Assembly (NCBI GenBank): GCA_019637265.1
Contig: JAHBVY010000005.1
Span: 248,001 to 312,000, forward strand
From: Polyangiaceae bacterium
Lineage (GTDB): Bacteria > Myxococcota_A > Polyangia > Polyangiales > Polyangiaceae
Direction: 5' to 3'
Length of the DNA stretch: 64,000 nt
Position 1 is the stretch's first letter. The number at the start of each line of letters is the position of its first letter. Position numbers and translations under genes: made by a program. The notes below the pieces were generated by a model. It was not told the DNA's origin and ran no database searches. It worked only from the letters and a program-made list of their open reading frames with translations. Positions 54,954 through 63,640 of this stretch are shown piece after piece.

Positions 54954-57386
54954 ATGTCCGCCGAACTCGACGCCCTCCGCGCGCGCGCTGAGACGGACCT
55001 CGAGTGGCCTGCGCTGTGCGCCGAGCTGGCGAGCCTGGCCGCGAGCCCCGATGGTGCCGAGCGCCTCGCCCAGCTGAAGCCCGAGACCGAGCGCGAGCTC
55101 GCCCTGCAGCGCGCGCGGCTCACCCAGGCGGCCTTGGCCGCGGAGACAGCCGGCCTGACGGTGCCCTCCCTCGCCACGCCGAGCGCCCAGGGCTGCCTCG
55201 ACAACGCCAGGCGACGCCGCGTCCTCGGCGCCGGGGAGCTGTATCAGCTGCGGCTGCTCGCGGAGGGGGCCGCCGCGCTGCGCCGCTTCGCCGCCGCCTG
55301 CGCCGAGCGTCAGCCGGAGCTGGCCGAGTGGCTCATGACCGCGAAGGAGCTCGAGCCCTTCGCTCAGGAGCTGGCGCGCTGCCTGGATCCAGAGGGCGGC
55401 CTCCAAGATCACGCGAGCCCCGAGCTCCGCAGAGCGCGCGTCACCGCGCGCGACCGGAGGCGCGATCTCCAGATCAAGCTCACGCGCCTCGTGAGCCGCT
55501 ACGAGAGCCGCCTCTCCGGCGCCTACTACGCCGAGCGCGACGGGCGCTACGTGCTGCCGGTGCGTTCAGATTCCCACGGAGAAATCGAGGGCAGCGTGCT
55601 CGGCTCGAGCGGCTCCGGCGCCACGCTCTACGTCGAGCCGCGCGAGCTGGTGGAGCTGGGGAGCAAGCTGCGCCTCGCCGAGGCGGCGGTGGAGCGTGAG
55701 GAGGCGCGCGTGCTGGCGCTGCTCTCATCACAGGCATGGGATCTGACTAGTCAGCTAGACGAAGCCTATGAAGCTGGGCTCGAAGCGGAGCGGCTGGTCG
55801 CCATGCTGCGCTTCGCGGCGCGCTTCACGGCGCGCTTGATCGTCCCCTCGGCTGAGCCGCGCATCGAGCTCCACAGCGCGCGCCACCCGCTGCTCCTGGC
55901 GCGTGGCGCGGAGGTGGTGCCGGGGGACATCCGACTTCGCGCGGGGGAGGCGCTCGTCATCTCCGGCCCCAACGCGGGTGGGAAGACGGTGGCGCTCAAG
56001 TGCCTCGGGCTGGCGGCGCTGATGGTGCGCGCCGGGGTGCCCGTCCCTGCGGAGGCGGGCAGCGAGGTGGGCTTCTTCCCGGAGGTGGTGAGTGACATCG
56101 GCGACGATCAGTCGCTGGCGCTCGACCTCAGCACCTTCAGCGGCCACATCCAGCACGTCGCCGCCATGATCGCGCTCGCTCGAAGCGAGGGCAGCGCGGT
56201 GCTGGTGCTGCTCGATGAGCTCGCGGCAGGTACGGATCCTGACCAAGGCGCCGCGCTCGCCACCGCCTGCCTCACGGCGCTGGTGGAGGCGGGCGCCGCC
56301 GTGGCGGTCACGACGCACTACGAGGCGCTGAAGCAGCTCGGCGCCGGTGACGCGCGCTTCCAGAACGCGTCGGTCGGCTTCGACCTCGAGAGCTTGGCGC
56401 CCACCTTCGAGTTTCGCATCGGCATCCCAGGGCCTTCGAGCGCGCTGGCGGTGGCGCGGCGCTTCGGGATCCCTATGGAGGTGGTCGCGCGCGCCGAGGC
56501 GCTCCTCCCCGAGCAGCGCCTCGCCCGTGACGCGCTGCTCGCGAAGATCAGCTCGGATGCGCGCGCCGCGGAGGAGGCAGCACGGCGCGCCCTGGCGCTC
56601 GAGTCGGACGCGCGCCTCGCCGCGAGCCGCCTCGAGGCGGAGACGAAGCGCGCCACGGAGCGTGAGCGCGAGCGACTGACGCGCGAGGCCCGCGCGCTGG
56701 GCCAAGCGGTGCAGGAGGCGCGCGCGATGCTCGCGGCGGTGACCCAGCGGCTCAGGCAAGAGACGCCTAGCCGTGAGGAAATACGCCAGCTAGGGCGCCA
56801 GGTGGACGAGGCGGCGCGCCAGCTCAGCCTGGGCTCGCCGCTCCAGCGCGCGGCTCAGGCGCCTGCCACCCCGCTGAAGCCGGCGGAGCTCAGCGTCGGC
56901 GCGCAGGTGACGGTGCTACCCGGCGGGCACCTCGGGAAGATCCTCGAGGTGGACCGTCGCGGTAAGCTGCGGGTCCAGGTAGGTAACCTGACGCTCACCT
57001 GCAGCGCGAGCGACCTGCGCGCCCCCTCGAGCGAAGAGGCCAAGCGCGCGCGTGAGGCGCAGCGCGAACAGCCTCAAGCAAGACCGCGGAGCCGCGCGAA
57101 GGAGCCGCCCGAGCCCCGCGCGCCCAGCGTGGCGGTGCGCTACCCCGGCAACACCTGCGACCTCCGCGGCGTCCGCGTCGAAGCCGGGCTCGAGCAGCTA
57201 GACAGCTTTTGTGACGAGCTGCTCCGCCGCGGCGAGCCCGTCGGCTTCGTGCTCCACGGCCACGGCACCGGCGCCATGAAGGAGGCCGTCCGTGAGCACC
57301 TGAGCGCCGCGCCCTACGTCTCGAAGGCGCGCCCCGCCTCCCGCGAAGAGGGCGGCGACGCGTACACCGTGCTCTGGTTGACTTAG
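54954..57386 (+). CDS. mutS2: MutS2-type protein with C-terminal Smr domain
   Basis: This 810-residue protein is a MutS2 homologue. The core clamp region (RRDLQIKLTRLVSRYESRLS, YVLPVRSDSHGEIEGSVLGS) leads to the ATPase with Walker A ISGPNAGGKTVALKCLGLAA and the later LVLLDELAAGTDPDQGAALA. A coiled segment follows (LEAETKRATERERERLTREA) and the Smr domain closes the protein (NTCDLRGVRVEAGLEQLDSF, VGFVLHGHGTGAMKEAVREH). MutS2 suppresses recombination and may rescue collided ribosomes. A second Smr protein is encoded nearby at 52644-52952. Identification is secure. Confidence 0.95.
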   Translation: MSAELDALRARAETDLEWPALCAELASLAASPDGAERLAQLKPETERELALQRARLTQAALAAETAGLTVPSLATPSAQGCLDNARRRRVLGAGELYQLRLLAEGAAALRRFAAACAERQPELAEWLMTAKELEPFAQELARCLDPEGGLQDHASPELRRARVTARDRRRDLQIKLTRLVSRYESRLSGAYYAERDGRYVLPVRSDSHGEIEGSVLGSSGSGATLYVEPRELVELGSKLRLAEAAVEREEARVLALLSSQAWDLTSQLDEAYEAGLEAERLVAMLRFAARFTARLIVPSAEPRIELHSARHPLLLARGAEVVPGDIRLRAGEALVISGPNAGGKTVALKCLGLAALMVRAGVPVPAEAGSEVGFFPEVVSDIGDDQSLALDLSTFSGHIQHVAAMIALARSEGSAVLVLLDELAAGTDPDQGAALATACLTALVEAGAAVAVTTHYEALKQLGAGDARFQNASVGFDLESLAPTFEFRIGIPGPSSALAVARRFGIPMEVVARAEALLPEQRLARDALLAKISSDARAAEEAARRALALESDARLAASRLEAETKRATERERERLTREARALGQAVQEARAMLAAVTQRLRQETPSREEIRQLGRQVDEAARQLSLGSPLQRAAQAPATPLKPAELSVGAQVTVLPGGHLGKILEVDRRGKLRVQVGNLTLTCSASDLRAPSSEEAKRAREAQREQPQARPRSRAKEPPEPRAPSVAVRYPGNTCDLRGVRVEAGLEQLDSFCDELLRRGEPVGFVLHGHGTGAMKEAVREHLSAAPYVSKARPASREEGGDAYTVLWLT

Positions 57387-57426
57387 CCAGGATGCCCTGA
57401 CACCACCTGCGTGGTAGGTTACCGGG

Positions 57427-57831
57427 GTGCTGCCGGGTTCGCTCCGTGAGGTGATTCGCGCCGCGCTCTCGGCCACTCCGGGGCTCGAGCTCGGGTTCGT
57501 CTTCGGCTCCGTCGCACGCGGCACCACCGGGCCTGGCTCCGATCTCGACGTGGCGGTGTTCGGCACCGTCGACACCCTCGAGCTCGCTGGGCGCCTCTCG
57601 CTCGCGACCGATCGAGAGGTGGACATCGTCAAACTCGAAGACGCTCCCATCCCCCTGCTCGAGGCGATCCTCAGCGAGGGGATCGCGCTCTTCGAACGCG
57701 AGCCTGGCGCCGAGGCGAGCTTTCGCTCCCGCACGCTGCTGATGCTCGAGATAGACAGGTCGCTATACGATCGCATGCACGAGGCGTGGCTCACGCGGGT
57801 GGCAGAGCGAGGGATCCTTGGTCAATCGTAG
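57427..57831 (+). CDS. mntA: MntA-type nucleotidyltransferase (antitoxin)
   Basis: This 134-residue protein is a minimal nucleotidyltransferase. GSVARGTTGPGSDLDVAVF contains the GSx10DxD motif (Gly27-Ser28, Asp39, Asp41). In HepT/MntA toxin-antitoxin pairs it adds AMP to the HEPN toxin. The next gene overlaps it by 14 bases and encodes the HEPN partner, which confirms the pair. GTG starts the gene, with no clear ribosome site. The pair may come from horizontal transfer, although base composition is like its surroundings. Confidence 0.85.
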   Translation: MLPGSLREVIRAALSATPGLELGFVFGSVARGTTGPGSDLDVAVFGTVDTLELAGRLSLATDREVDIVKLEDAPIPLLEAILSEGIALFEREPGAEASFRSRTLLMLEIDRSLYDRMHEAWLTRVAERGILGQS

Positions 57832-58243
57832 GCTCGTGATGACTCAGCTGGCTGAGCTGGCCGAGCGAGTGGCTCGCGCGCAGGCACACGCGAAGCCGAG
57901 CGCCGAGGCGCTCGCTGCGGATCGAGACGCGTTCGATCTGGTGTCCTTCAACCTCATGCTGGCCGTCCAGTCGTGCGCGAGCGTCGCGAGCCACCTCATC
58001 GCAGACGAGGGCTGGGCGCCCACCAGTACGGTCGCCGCTAGTTTCGCGCGACTCGCGGAGCACGACGTGATCCGTCAAGAGACCGCGCAGGCGCTGACGC
58101 GAGCCGTGGGACTGCGAAACGTCGTAGCGCACGGCTACGCCAAGGTCGACCCCCAGAGCGTCCATGCAGCGGTCACCGTGGGGATCTCGGACCTCGATGC
58201 CTTCGCAGCTGAAGTGGCCGCCTGGCTAGTGGGGCGCACCTAA
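57818..58243 (+). CDS. hepT: HEPN-domain protein HepT (toxin)
   Basis: This protein of about 141 residues has the HEPN (DUF86) fold. The RNase-like motif is visible as RNVVAHGY (Arg100, His105, Tyr107), matching the Rx4HxY pattern of HepT. Helices such as LVSFNLMLAVQSCASVASHL precede it. In known pairs HepT cleaves RNA and is silenced by MntA. The gene can start at TTG 57818, GTG 57836 or ATG 57839; the first gives a 14-base overlap with mntA. It could act in phage defence or plasmid maintenance. Confidence 0.82.
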   Translation: MVNRRLVMTQLAELAERVARAQAHAKPSAEALAADRDAFDLVSFNLMLAVQSCASVASHLIADEGWAPTSTVAASFARLAEHDVIRQETAQALTRAVGLRNVVAHGYAKVDPQSVHAAVTVGISDLDAFAAEVAAWLVGRT

Positions 58244-58291
58244 TCAGCGCCTCGTCATGGACGAGGCGCCATCACAGCACCGAGTAGCGCG

Positions 58292-58316
58292 CTGCCAAAC
58301 CCCCAAAAAACCCTCG
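58292..58316 (+). repeat. dispersed CTGCCAAACCCCC element, copy before glyQ end
   Basis: CTGCCAAACCCCCAAAAAAC then CCTCG lies between the convergent ends of hepT and glyQ, in an 80-base gap, and stops eight bases before the glyQ stop codon. It is preceded by GAGTAGCGCG, matching the copy at 45036. Confidence 0.7.
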
Positions 58317-58323
58317 TTGAGCG

Positions 58324-59232
58324 CTACTCCGCGGCTTGGCTCGCTGGCTGCCTCAAGAGTGGGAAGCCGAGCGCCTCGCGTTGGGCGAGCCACGCGGCGG
58401 ACACGCGGCGCGCCATTTGGCGGACGCGGCCGATGAAGCGCACGCGCTCGGTGACGCTGATCGCGCCGCGCGCGTCGAGCACGTTGAACAGGTGCGAGGC
58501 CTTCACCACGAAATCGTAAGCTGGCATGACGAGCTGCTGACGTGGGTCCTCGCTGCGACCGAGCAGCCGCAGGACCTCCGCCTCGGCGTGATCGAAGGCG
58601 CTGAAGTGCGCCGCCACGTCCGCCTCCTCGAAGTTGTAGGTGGACCACTCCCACTCGTTCCGCTTGAACAGCTCCCCGTACGTCACCTGGTCGTTGTAGG
58701 TGAGGTCGTACACGGTATCCACGTCCTGGAGGTACATGGCGATGCGCTCGAGGCCGTAAGTGAGCTCACCGCTCACCGGCTTGCAGTCGAAGCCGCCCGC
58801 TTGTTGAAAGTAGGTGAACTGACTGATCTCGAGGCCGTCCAGCCACACCTGCCACCCCAGGCCCCAAGCGCCGAGCGTCGGGCTCTCCCAGTCGTCCTCC
58901 AGGAAGCGCACGTCGTGCTCGAGGGGCTTCGTGCCGATGGCCTCCAGCGACTTCAGGTACAGGTCCTGAATGTCGAGCGGGCTCGGCTTCAAGATCACCT
59001 GGAACTGATGGAACTGTTGGAGGCGGTTCGGGTTGTCACCGTAGCGACCGTCAGCCGGGCGCCGCGAAGGCTCCACGTACGCCACGTTCCACGGCTCCGG
59101 CCCCAAGCTGCGGAGGAAGGTGGCCGGGTTGAAGGTGCCAGCGCCCACCTCCGAGTTGTAAGGTTGAACGATGAGGCAACCTTGCTCGGCCCAGAACCGC
59201 TGCAGGGTGAGGATCAAGTCCTGAAAGTGCAT
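58324..59232 (-). CDS. glyQ: glycyl-tRNA synthetase alpha subunit
   Basis: This 302-residue protein is the alpha subunit of the bacterial two-subunit glycyl-tRNA synthetase. It starts [20 protein letters not shown], with GAGAGAAG upstream; the frame extends to 59334 but is not needed. Family blocks are [39 protein letters not shown] (the P reads A here: [11 protein letters not shown]), [20 protein letters not shown] and [20 protein letters not shown]. The beta subunit gene glyS usually follows; here the next genes are hepT/mntA on the other strand, so glyS is elsewhere. Identification is secure. Confidence 0.96.
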   Translation of the reverse strand: MHFQDLILTLQRFWAEQGCLIVQPYNSEVGAGTFNPATFLRSLGPEPWNVAYVEPSRRPADGRYGDNPNRLQQFHQFQVILKPSPLDIQDLYLKSLEAIGTKPLEHDVRFLEDDWESPTLGAWGLGWQVWLDGLEISQFTYFQQAGGFDCKPVSGELTYGLERIAMYLQDVDTVYDLTYNDQVTYGELFKRNEWEWSTYNFEEADVAAHFSAFDHAEAEVLRLLGRSEDPRQQLVMPAYDFVVKASHLFNVLDARGAISVTERVRFIGRVRQMARRVSAAWLAQREALGFPLLRQPASQAAE

Positions 59233-59281
59233 GGGTGCTTCTCTCGCAGAATCGAGGCGGTCGCGCCAGCAAGAGCGACGC

Positions 59282-60046
59282 CTAGCCGCCGGAAGTGGGC
59301 TCGGGAGGCGCGATGTCCAGCGCGGGCGGCTCACGCCCCAAGGCGAGGTGCAGGTGGCGGATCAGCTCACCCGCCAGGTGAGGCCCCAGGCGCTCGTGCT
59401 TGAAGAAGGCGTACACCTCGTCCCACTCTTGACTCGCGATGCGCTCCGCCCACGAAGTGAGCTCCGCGTCGCTGTAGCGCGACTCCTCGCGCCGCAGCCT
59501 CAAGTAGCCAAAGCGCGCGGTCGCCACCAGCTCCCGCGGCTCGGTGTGCTCGTCCACGTCCCCGCCGCACAGCGCCGCGCCCCCGTCCGAGAGCAAGCTG
59601 TACACCTCGTCGTCGAACCACGTCGCGTGGCGGAACTCGAACGCCGCGCGACACCCGCGCGGCAACACGGCGATGAAGTCGCGCAGCAGCGCCGCGTCCT
59701 TCTTGAGGTAAGGCGGCAGCTGGTACAGCACCGCGCCGAGCCGCTCCTCCAAAATGGCGATCACCTTGAACAGGTAAGCCACCGTGTCCGCCGCGTCCCG
59801 CAGCCGCTGACGGTGCGTGATGCGTTGCGAGGCCTTGATGACGAAGCGAAACTCAGGCGGCACCTGCTCCGCCCAGCTCGCCACCACATCCACCTTCGGG
59901 ATGCGATAGAAGGTGTTGTTGATCTCCACCGCCGGCAGCCGCGAGGCGTAGCTGGCTAGCATCTGCTTCGAAGCCAGGCCCTCTGGGTAAAACGAGCCAC
60001 GCCACTCACGGTAGCTGTAGCCGCTCGTCCCGACCATGAGCCTCAT
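59282..60046 (-). CDS. DUF72 (YecE-like) protein
   Basis: This protein of about 254 residues is of the DUF72 family. It starts [20 protein letters not shown], followed by [59 protein letters not shown] and [10 protein letters not shown]-like end block ([20 protein letters not shown]). The fold is a TIM barrel. Function is unknown, although the family is widespread. The frame opens at 60094, but ATG 60046 gives the usual N-terminus. It follows glyQ in reverse and is about 50 bases from the glyQ start. Confidence 0.85.
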   Translation of the reverse strand: MRLMVGTSGYSYREWRGSFYPEGLASKQMLASYASRLPAVEINNTFYRIPKVDVVASWAEQVPPEFRFVIKASQRITHRQRLRDAADTVAYLFKVIAILEERLGAVLYQLPPYLKKDAALLRDFIAVLPRGCRAAFEFRHATWFDDEVYSLLSDGGAALCGGDVDEHTEPRELVATARFGYLRLRREESRYSDAELTSWAERIASQEWDEVYAFFKHERLGPHLAGELIRHLHLALGREPPALDIAPPEPTSGG

Positions 60047-60213
60047 ACGGTGGCCCGAGGGTACCGTGGTTCGCGAAGCGCCGGCAAACCTCACAGGCGA
60101 GCAGGGCTTTACGCTTCACGATCTCGTGCTCTACTTCGGGTATGGCGAACCGAGCAGGGGCAGGGCGAGCGGTGGGGTGGCGAAGCGGGCAGCGCGCTCA
60201 GACAGCGGGGGCA

Positions 60214-61902
60214 ATGCCGGGATGGAATGCCCAGCTGACCAACGACGCCAGCCATGGCGTCGGGCGGGATCACAGCGCAGATCACGGCGCTCGACTGACG
60301 ATATGGACTACGAAGCTGACCTGTGTCGGCTTGGTGCTGGCGCTCGGGGTGGGCTGCGGTGACGACGGCGGCGACTCCAATCCTGGTGGCGCAGCGGGCA
60401 GCGGGGGCTCGGCAGCGAGCGGTGGCGCGGCTGGCGCGGCCGGGAGCGGTGGCGCGGCCGGGAGTGGAGGTTCGGGCGGCGCCGCAGGGGATGCGGGCTC
60501 AGCGGGCAGCGGCGGCTCGGGCGCCAGCGGTGGGACGGCGGCCAGCGGCGGCGTGGGCGGCAGCGGGGGCTCGGCAGGCAGCGGCGGCGCAGCGGGCAGC
60601 GGAGGCACCGCGGGCAGTGGCGGTTCGGGCGGCGCGGACTGCTTGGAGTTTGGCACCTTCGCTGACGATGTGACGCCTAGCCGGGAGCTCCACGTGTCGC
60701 TCGCTGGCTCCGACACGGGCGGCGATGGTTCCCCCGGCGCGCCCTTCGCGACGGTGAGGGCAGCCGCGCGCGCCGCGACCTTCGGCACCGCGATCCGAGT
60801 GCACCCAGGCACCTATGCCGGCGACCAGTCTATTTCGGGCCTCACGGGGACGAGCGACTCACCCATCTGGATTGGCGGCGTGCCCGGTCAACCGCGCCCC
60901 GTCTTCTCCGGTGGTAGTCAGGGCCTGCACCTGAGTCGTGTTCGATACCTCGTGCTCCACGACATCGAGGTCACCGGCGCCACGGCCAACGGCATCAACA
61001 TCGACGACGGAGGCGACACCGCGGACAGCAACGCGACGCGTAGCGTCGTGTTCCGCAACATCCGAGTGCATGGCATCGGCACCGGGGGCAATCAGGACTG
61101 CTTGAAGATGAGCGGGGTGAACCAGTTCTGGGTGCTCGAGAGCCAGTTCGAAGACTGCAGCGGCGGCGGCTCCGGCATCGACATGGTGGGGTGTCATGGG
61201 GGCCTCATCGCGAAGAACGACTTCAACCGCATGGGGAGCAACGCGATTCAGGCCAAGGGCGGCACGGCGGACATCATCATCCGTCAGAACGTCATGGTGG
61301 ACGCCGGGCAGCGCGCGGTGAACATGGGCGGCTCCACCGGCTTCGAGTATTTCCGCCCGCCGCTGACGCGTAGCGGCGACAACTTCGAGGCGCGCAGGAT
61401 TCAGGTGGTAGCCAACTTGATTCAAGGCGCCACCGCGGCGGTCGCGTTCGTCGGCTGCGTGGACTGCGTGGCGGCGCACAACACGATAGTCAACCCAGAG
61501 AACTGGATCCTGCGTATCCTCCAGGAAACGACCTCGCGCGACGGCTACAGCTTCCTGCCAGCGAGAAACGGGCGCTTCGAGAGCAACCTCGTCTACTTCT
61601 CACGGGGCGACCTCTCCACCTACGTCAACGTGGGCTCGGGCACCGACGCCCCGAGCTTCGTGTTCCGCTCGAACCTCTGGTACGCGAGCGACAACCCCGG
61701 CGCCTCGCAACCCACCAACCTGCCCTCGACCGAGACGAACGGCGTCTACGGTGAAGACCCAGGCGTGAGCGCCCCGCGCTACGAGACGCCAGCTAGCAGC
61801 CCCGCCGTCGGCGCCGGTCACAATCCGGCAGCCACCCCCGCCGATCTGCTCGGCCGCTGCTACGAGAGCCCCCCGAGCATCGGCGCCTACGAGCCCGACT
61901 GA
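60214..61902 (+). CDS. lipoprotein with Gly/Ser linker and parallel beta-helix
   Basis: This protein of about 562 residues has a signal core LTCVGLVLALGVGC and a linker of about 85 residues of GSGG/GGSAG repeats. From residue about 145 a right-handed parallel beta-helix runs on: LHVSLAGSDTGGDGSPGAPF, IRVHPGTYAGDQSISGLTGT, VRYLVLHDIEVTGATANGIN, FEDCSGGGSGIDMVGCHGGL, NLIQGATAAVAFVGCVDCVA. This layout is that of secreted polysaccharide-binding or lyase-like proteins, with a DUF1565-like start. No catalytic residues are assigned. The start is uncertain, since the ATG at 60214 leaves a long segment before the hydrophobic core. Confidence 0.72.
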   Translation: MPGWNAQLTNDASHGVGRDHSADHGARLTIWTTKLTCVGLVLALGVGCGDDGGDSNPGGAAGSGGSAASGGAAGAAGSGGAAGSGGSGGAAGDAGSAGSGGSGASGGTAASGGVGGSGGSAGSGGAAGSGGTAGSGGSGGADCLEFGTFADDVTPSRELHVSLAGSDTGGDGSPGAPFATVRAAARAATFGTAIRVHPGTYAGDQSISGLTGTSDSPIWIGGVPGQPRPVFSGGSQGLHLSRVRYLVLHDIEVTGATANGINIDDGGDTADSNATRSVVFRNIRVHGIGTGGNQDCLKMSGVNQFWVLESQFEDCSGGGSGIDMVGCHGGLIAKNDFNRMGSNAIQAKGGTADIIIRQNVMVDAGQRAVNMGGSTGFEYFRPPLTRSGDNFEARRIQVVANLIQGATAAVAFVGCVDCVAAHNTIVNPENWILRILQETTSRDGYSFLPARNGRFESNLVYFSRGDLSTYVNVGSGTDAPSFVFRSNLWYASDNPGASQPTNLPSTETNGVYGEDPGVSAPRYETPASSPAVGAGHNPAATPADLLGRCYESPPSIGAYEPD

Positions 61903-61993
61903 ACGCTAGTCGGAATAACTGACTGAGCCCAAAGCCAGCGTCTCTTCAGTCAGGCGCACATGCACGCCGAGCCCCATCAATCAGTCTAACTGA

Positions 61994-62320
61994 CTATGGC
62001 TGAACCGCACCCAGGAGCCAACCAAGTAGGCTGATCACGATCCCCGCCAGCAGCGCGGCCAGCAGCATCATCACGGCGCCAAGCACGAGCCCGAGCACCA
62101 CCCGCACCACGCGCGGAAGCCCTCGCGGCCCCGCCCCGAGCCGCGCGAAATGCACCGGTAAGCTCAGCGGACCAAACACCACCACCGCCGCGCGGAAGCT
62201 CGCCTCGCTCCAACCATGACGCTCGGCCGTCTCCTTCGCGAAGCGCTCGCTGAGCCGCACCACCCACCACGGGATGATGATGTTCAAGCCGAGCGAGGCA
62301 GCGAACACGAGCACGCTCAC
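61994..62320 (-). CDS. small membrane protein
   Basis: This 108-residue protein has two hydrophobic ends, LVFAASLGLNIIIPWWVVRL and VVLGLVLGAVMMLLAALLAG then IVISLLGWLL, joined by a charged segment (RFAKETAERHGWSEASFRA). It should be an inner-membrane protein with two or three helices. No family is recognised. It is separated by 267 bases from the next gene in the same direction. Confidence 0.6.
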   Translation of the reverse strand: MSVLVFAASLGLNIIIPWWVVRLSERFAKETAERHGWSEASFRAAVVVFGPLSLPVHFARLGAGPRGLPRVVRVVLGLVLGAVMMLLAALLAGIVISLLGWLLGAVQP

Positions 62321-62587
62321 GCCCCGAGCCTAGAGCCGCGATCCGTTTGCCACCAGGTACTGCTCCCCTTCACACCGCAAATCTGTCTGATTTGAGCACC
62401 TCAGGCGCTATCGGCCCTTCGGCGCGCGAACAGTGGACGACCTCAAGCCGCCGTCCCACGCGACATCCCAGATAGTCAATGACGCTGTCAATCTCACGCG
62501 CCGGGCGGTTCGGGATCGGGGGTTTGCCTGTTTTGCACCTGCGTACGCCGGGGAGGCTGCGCGCCGCGGCGCGCTGCGATCGCACCC
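62321..62587. other. intergenic region with a dispersed element-like copy
   Basis: In this 267-base gap the plus strand reads CGGGATCGGGGGTTTGCCTG at 62511-62530, a diverged G-rich form of the element. The 12-mer CCCAGATAGTCA, also in the tandem repeat near 46590, lies at 62467-62478. A short frame on the minus strand (62370-62591) is not convincing. Confidence 0.4.
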
Positions 62588-63640
62588 TCACGCCCCGTAG
62601 CTGAGCAGCACTCGGCCGGTGTCACCGAGCAAGCTGGCGTGCAGGCGCGCCGCCAACTCGGGATCTAAGACCTCGCCTCCAGTCGCTGCGTCGCCTCCGG
62701 CGTCGACTCCCCCCGCCGCGCACGCGGCGGCCGCCCGCGCGCTGAGCGCCGCGCGGAGCTCGGGCGTCGTCGTCAGCAGATCGAGCCCAGCACGATTGGC
62801 AGCCAACAGCGCCCCACGTTCGCCCAGTACGAAGCGCGGCCCGGGCTCGAGATCGAGCAGCGCGTTCAGGGTCGCGCGATCGTCCGCCGCGGCAGGCGGC
62901 GCGCTCGGCGGGAGGCTCAGGCGCCCCGCCGCCACTTCGGCGTGCGCGTCGAGCAGCCGATTGAGCCCGACGAGGCTCTCTTGCAGCTCCACCGCCGCGC
63001 CGGGCAGCACCGCCCCGCGACGCAGCCGCGCGCCCTCCGCGTGATCCCGGATCACCCCATGGAGCTCTTCGAGCGGGCTCAGCACCACGCGATCGAAGCG
63101 CCGCATCGCCATGAGCCCGAGCGCCAGTGAGAGCACCCCGAGGAAGCTCATCACCCACGCCCCCGCCGAGCTCAGGCGCCGCGCGTCGCGCACCGCCACC
63201 TCGATCTCGGCGCGGCGATGCTCAGAGAGACTCACCAGCGCGCTCGCTGCCTCGCTCACGGCGGCAGGGTCCCCCTCGAGCGCTGCCGCCTGGCGCCGCG
63301 CGACGGTGTCGAGCAGCGCCTGATCTTCAGCGCCCAGCTGGTGACGCTGCGCCGCCTCCAACCCGGTGCCATAGCCCTCAGCGCGGCGCTCGGGGGCCAA
63401 GCTAGGATCCGCGAGCACGGCCTCCACCTGCTCGATCGCCGCGAGCGCGCGCAGCGCGTGCTCCACCTCGCCATCCTCCGAAGGATGGATGCGACTCAAG
63501 AGCCCGATCGCCGCGGAGGCGCTGAGCAAGTGCAGCACCAGCAAGGAGCCGAAGGCGAGGCGTACGCTCCGCGTCAAGTGGAGTGGCGCCGCGGCCGGCG
63601 TACCGGCTTGCTGCGCCGGTGCTGATGGCGAGCCCGTCAT
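62588..63640 (-). CDS. membrane sensor-like protein lacking a kinase domain
   Basis: This 350-residue protein has two membrane helices (residues about 27-47 and 158-178). A helical periplasmic region of about 110 residues lies between them (HALRALAAIEQVEAVLADPS, LLDTVARRQAAALEGDPAAV). A HAMP-like segment (MRRFDRVVLSPLEELHGVIR) and a PAS-like block (FVLGERGALLAANRAGLDLL) follow. No His-kinase or GGDEF motif is present, so it may signal to a separate protein. Its start overlaps the end of the TrkA-type gene by four bases (ATGA), suggesting joint translation and a link to ion control. Confidence 0.65.
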   Translation of the reverse strand: MTGSPSAPAQQAGTPAAAPLHLTRSVRLAFGSLLVLHLLSASAAIGLLSRIHPSEDGEVEHALRALAAIEQVEAVLADPSLAPERRAEGYGTGLEAAQRHQLGAEDQALLDTVARRQAAALEGDPAAVSEAASALVSLSEHRRAEIEVAVRDARRLSSAGAWVMSFLGVLSLALGLMAMRRFDRVVLSPLEELHGVIRDHAEGARLRRGAVLPGAAVELQESLVGLNRLLDAHAEVAAGRLSLPPSAPPAAADDRATLNALLDLEPGPRFVLGERGALLAANRAGLDLLTTTPELRAALSARAAAACAAGGVDAGGDAATGGEVLDPELAARLHASLLGDTGRVLLSYGA

